A DNA stretch of 64,000 nucleotides from the NCBI RefSeq assembly GCF_018130695.1, contig NZ_JAFCJX010000032.1, positions 1 to 64,000 on the forward strand. The letters run 5' to 3'. Below the pieces are notes generated by a model. That model worked only from the letters and a program-made list of their open reading frames with translations, searched no databases and was not told the origin of the DNA. Positions 62,027-64,000 of this stretch are shown one piece after another (positions within the stretch are counted from its first letter, which is position 1; each line of letters begins with the position of its first letter). The DNA is from Bradyrhizobium jicamae (GTDB lineage: Bacteria; Pseudomonadota; Alphaproteobacteria; Rhizobiales; Xanthobacteraceae). Position numbers and translations under genes: made by a program.

Positions 62027-63403
62027 CTACTGATACGTCGCCACGATATCGGACACCGCGCGCTCGAGCTGCTTTGCGGTGGCGCATTGGCGGACCACGC
62101 TGCAGAAGGTGGCGTAGCGCGGCATCTCGGAATCGCCAAAGCCCCAGACCATGCGGCCCTCGGGGTTGAGCCAGACCAGCCGCTTGGAGCGCTCGCCGAT
62201 CCGCTTGAGGATGTCGGCGCGCGGATCGAGATTGTTGCTGCGGGCATCGCCGAGCACGATCACGGTCGTCTGCGGCGTGATCGCGCTCATGTAGTCGTCC
62301 TCGAAATCGGCGAAGGAATTGCCGTAGTCGGACGAGCCGAAGCCGACCTTGGCCATGATCTCCTTCATCGCCTCCTCCGGCGATTTCTTTTCCAGGATGT
62401 CGCTGACCTCGATCAGGTGGCCGGAGAAGGCGAACGAGCGGACGTCGTCGACCACCTCATGCAGGCTGTGGATCAGGAGCAGGAAGAAATCGGAGACGCG
62501 CGCCACCGAACCCGAGACGTCGCAGAGTGCTACGATCTTCGGTCGGTCGCGATGCTTGCGCTTCCAGGCGGTGAGGAAGGGCACGCCGCCCCAGGCCGCG
62601 TTACGGCGCAGCGTGCGGCGGACGTCGAGATGGCCGCGGCGTTGCCGCTTGCGCGGCTTGGAGTAGCGCTCGCGCAGGCGGCGCGCGATCTGGCGGATCA
62701 GATTGCGCATCTGCTCGACCTGGCGCGGCTCGATCCGTGCCAGCGGCGCGTTGCGCAGGATCTCGTTACGCAAATTCTCGGCTTCCTCGCGGCCGTAGAG
62801 CAAGAGCGCCTGCGAAACCGCGTCGCGCACGGTGCCGCGCAGGCCGTTCAGTGCGTCCTGCAGCCGCTCGGCGAGCGAGGGATTGCTCGCGGTCGCATTG
62901 TCGATGTCGTCGCGCAGCCGTTGCAGACCCATCGCATCGAGAATGCGGTTCTGGAAGATGCCGCGCTGGGTGAAGTAGCGGATATCAGGCAGCGCCGCCG
63001 CGTTCGACGCATTGGCGATTGCCGTCGAGATCGCGCTGCGGTCCTGCGACAGCAGCATCTGCGCCAGCGGGCCGATATTGTCGTTGGGCGCGCCGCCGGC
63101 GCTGTCGCCATGCGCATCGGCGGAAGGGTTACTGCCTTGCTTGTCCTGGTCGTCGGACTTGTCCAGATCAGGCTTGTCCTGCTCCGGCTCGGGCTGGCTG
63201 AAGAACAGGTCGAAGCAATCGCCCAGCGCGCGCTTCTCGTCCTGGGTTTTTGCCAATGTCAGCAGGAAGGTGTCGCGGAGGATGGCGCGATCGGCAAAGC
63301 CGACCGCGGACACCGCGCGCATTGCATCGATGCTTTCGGCGGGCGAGACCCTGACGCCTGCGCCCCGCGCCGCCCGGAAGAAGCGATGCAGGTTCTCGCG
63401 CAT
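62027..63403 (-). CDS. VWA domain protein (CoxE-like) paired with MoxR ATPase
   Basis: The 458-residue protein has a helical N-terminal half. A low-complexity Asp/Lys/Gln-rich stretch (PEQDKPDLDKSDDQDKQGS, about 72-90) lies in that half. A C-terminal von Willebrand A domain carries the MIDAS motif CDVSGSVARVS (DxSxS, about 290) with TxxD-type residues later. CoxE-like proteins act with MoxR AAA+ ATPases to insert metals or remodel enzyme complexes; here the target is unknown. Its ATG lies 7 bp after the MoxR-type ATPase stop codon, so the two are co-transcribed. Confidence 0.88.
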   Translation of the reverse strand: MRENLHRFFRAARGAGVRVSPAESIDAMRAVSAVGFADRAILRDTFLLTLAKTQDEKRALGDCFDLFFSQPEPEQDKPDLDKSDDQDKQGSNPSADAHGDSAGGAPNDNIGPLAQMLLSQDRSAISTAIANASNAAALPDIRYFTQRGIFQNRILDAMGLQRLRDDIDNATASNPSLAERLQDALNGLRGTVRDAVSQALLLYGREEAENLRNEILRNAPLARIEPRQVEQMRNLIRQIARRLRERYSKPRKRQRRGHLDVRRTLRRNAAWGGVPFLTAWKRKHRDRPKIVALCDVSGSVARVSDFFLLLIHSLHEVVDDVRSFAFSGHLIEVSDILEKKSPEEAMKEIMAKVGFGSSDYGNSFADFEDDYMSAITPQTTVIVLGDARSNNLDPRADILKRIGERSKRLVWLNPEGRMVWGFGDSEMPRYATFCSVVRQCATAKQLERAVSDIVATYQ

Positions 63404-63410
63404 CGGGGGC

Positions 63411-64000
63411 CTAGCTGAACACGCCCTGGCGTGATGCCTTGGCGATGAAGGTCGAGACCTGCGGCATTGCGGCCTCGATATCGGCCTCGTACTTCAAGAG
63501 CACGTTGAGCGTGTCCTTGACGATCTCGTGGTCGAGCTCGCTCGCCTGCAGCAGCACCAGCACCTTGGCCCAGTCGATCGCTTCGCTGACTGAGGGCAGC
63601 TTCTTCAGGTCGAGCGTGCGGATCTCATGGATGAAGCCGACCATCTGCTTGCGCAGGGTCTGCGAGATGCCGGGCACGCGGCTCTCGACGATGCGCTCCT
63701 CCAGCTTTTGCTCGGGGAAGCCGATATGCAGATGCAGGCAGCGCCGCTTCAGCGCGTCGCCGAGATCGCGCTCGCTGTTCGAGGTCAGGATCACGGTCGG
63801 CGGCGCGACCGCGGAGACCGTGCCGAGCTCGGGGATCGTGACCTGGAAATCCGAGAGGATTTCGAGCAGCAGCGATTCGAACTCCGCATCGGACTTGTCG
63901 ATCTCGTCGATCAAGAGCACGCAGCCGGCCGGCTGCTCCAGCGCCTGCAGCAGCGGGCGCGGCTCGACGAATTCCTTGGAGAAGAACACGTCGCCGAAGG
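63411..64000 (-). CDS. MoxR-type AAA+ ATPase, 5' end outside the window
   Basis: About 196 C-terminal residues are visible. They include Walker B (CVLLIDEIDKSDAEFESLLLEI), sensor 1 (VILTSNSERDLGDALKRRC with the arginine finger) and the helical lid (LRKQMVGFIHEIRTLDLKKLP). Walker A lies beyond position 64000. MoxR proteins act as chaperone-like ATPases with a VWA partner, encoded immediately downstream here. The C-terminus (TFIAKASRQGVFS) is complete. Confidence 0.88.
   Translation of the reverse strand, partial: FGDVFFSKEFVEPRPLLQALEQPAGCVLLIDEIDKSDAEFESLLLEILSDFQVTIPELGTVSAVAPPTVILTSNSERDLGDALKRRCLHLHIGFPEQKLEERIVESRVPGISQTLRKQMVGFIHEIRTLDLKKLPSVSEAIDWAKVLVLLQASELDHEIVKDTLNVLLKYEADIEAAMPQVSTFIAKASRQGVFS

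Overview
The window is a high-GC chromosomal segment of an alphaproteobacterium, most likely Bradyrhizobium or a close relative (Nitrobacteraceae). The gene content points there: acdR-acdS in divergent arrangement, an SDHAF4-like gene beside rsmB, rsmB - heparinase-like - purH, and many short palindromic dispersed repeats (gtagcccggatgg, gtcccggcgaaggccgg and gtgggcaaaggcg types) of the kind these genomes carry. The genus is inferred from gene content and recall, not from a search.

Layout. 1-16.5 kb: housekeeping and metabolism (topoisomerase IB, acetyl-CoA synthetase, an L,D-transpeptidase, an SNase-like protein, RsmB, a heparinase II/III-like protein, PurH, an UMF1-type MFS carrier, gamma-glutamyltransferase, a second MFS carrier, an SDR). 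16.5-25.7 kb: a serine hydrolase broken by a frameshift, a GIY-YIG protein behind a striking palindromic promoter, GST, DUF2239, an HCCA-isomerase/SDR pair, a PanE-like reductase, and a sorbosone-dehydrogenase-like quinoprotein with a dihaem cytochrome c. 25.7-35.2 kb: tRNA-Gly, a CnoX-like thioredoxin, a LON-domain protein, an MHYT-GGDEF-EAL protein, cytochrome b561/PepSY, a small acyl-CoA operon (crotonase, thioesterase, membrane protein) facing a TetR regulator with two operators, and a Trm112-like protein. 35.2-36.5 kb: an IS110 element abutting an IS30 remnant, both inside a dispersed repeat. 36.6-41.3 kb: DUF3175, then MFS - otsB - otsA for trehalose, with two very long hairpins between otsB and otsA.

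41.3-48.3 kb is the accessory region. It holds a structured repeat-like element, tRNA-Ser(GGA), and directly after it a low-GC SIR2-STAND NTPase of the antiphage (Avs5-like) type. These are followed by SDR debris and a ParB-like protein. Next comes a cluster of three short genes for bacteriocin/RiPP-like precursors with double-glycine-type leaders. Two of their transcription units carry the same CRP-like site, 79-80 bp before the ATG, and matching 5' leaders. No transporter or modifying enzyme is visible nearby.

48.4-64 kb: a Bug-type binding protein, a zinc-ribbon miniprotein, cytochrome c, a beta-lactamase-fold hydrolase, acdR/acdS (ACC deaminase with the diagnostic Glu295 and Leu322), a trypsin-like protease behind a LexA-type box, a metallophosphoesterase, a Baeyer-Villiger monooxygenase, RecQ, a DUF2235 hydrolase, and a VWA/MoxR pair that runs off the right edge.

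Most genes are ordinary chromosomal ones. The items most worth following up are the GG-leader peptide cluster with its duplicated control region, the SIR2-STAND gene at the tRNA-Ser hotspot, the structured element at 41.5 kb, the otsB-otsA hairpins, and several operator-like sites (FixK-, LexA-, Irr- and TetR-type).
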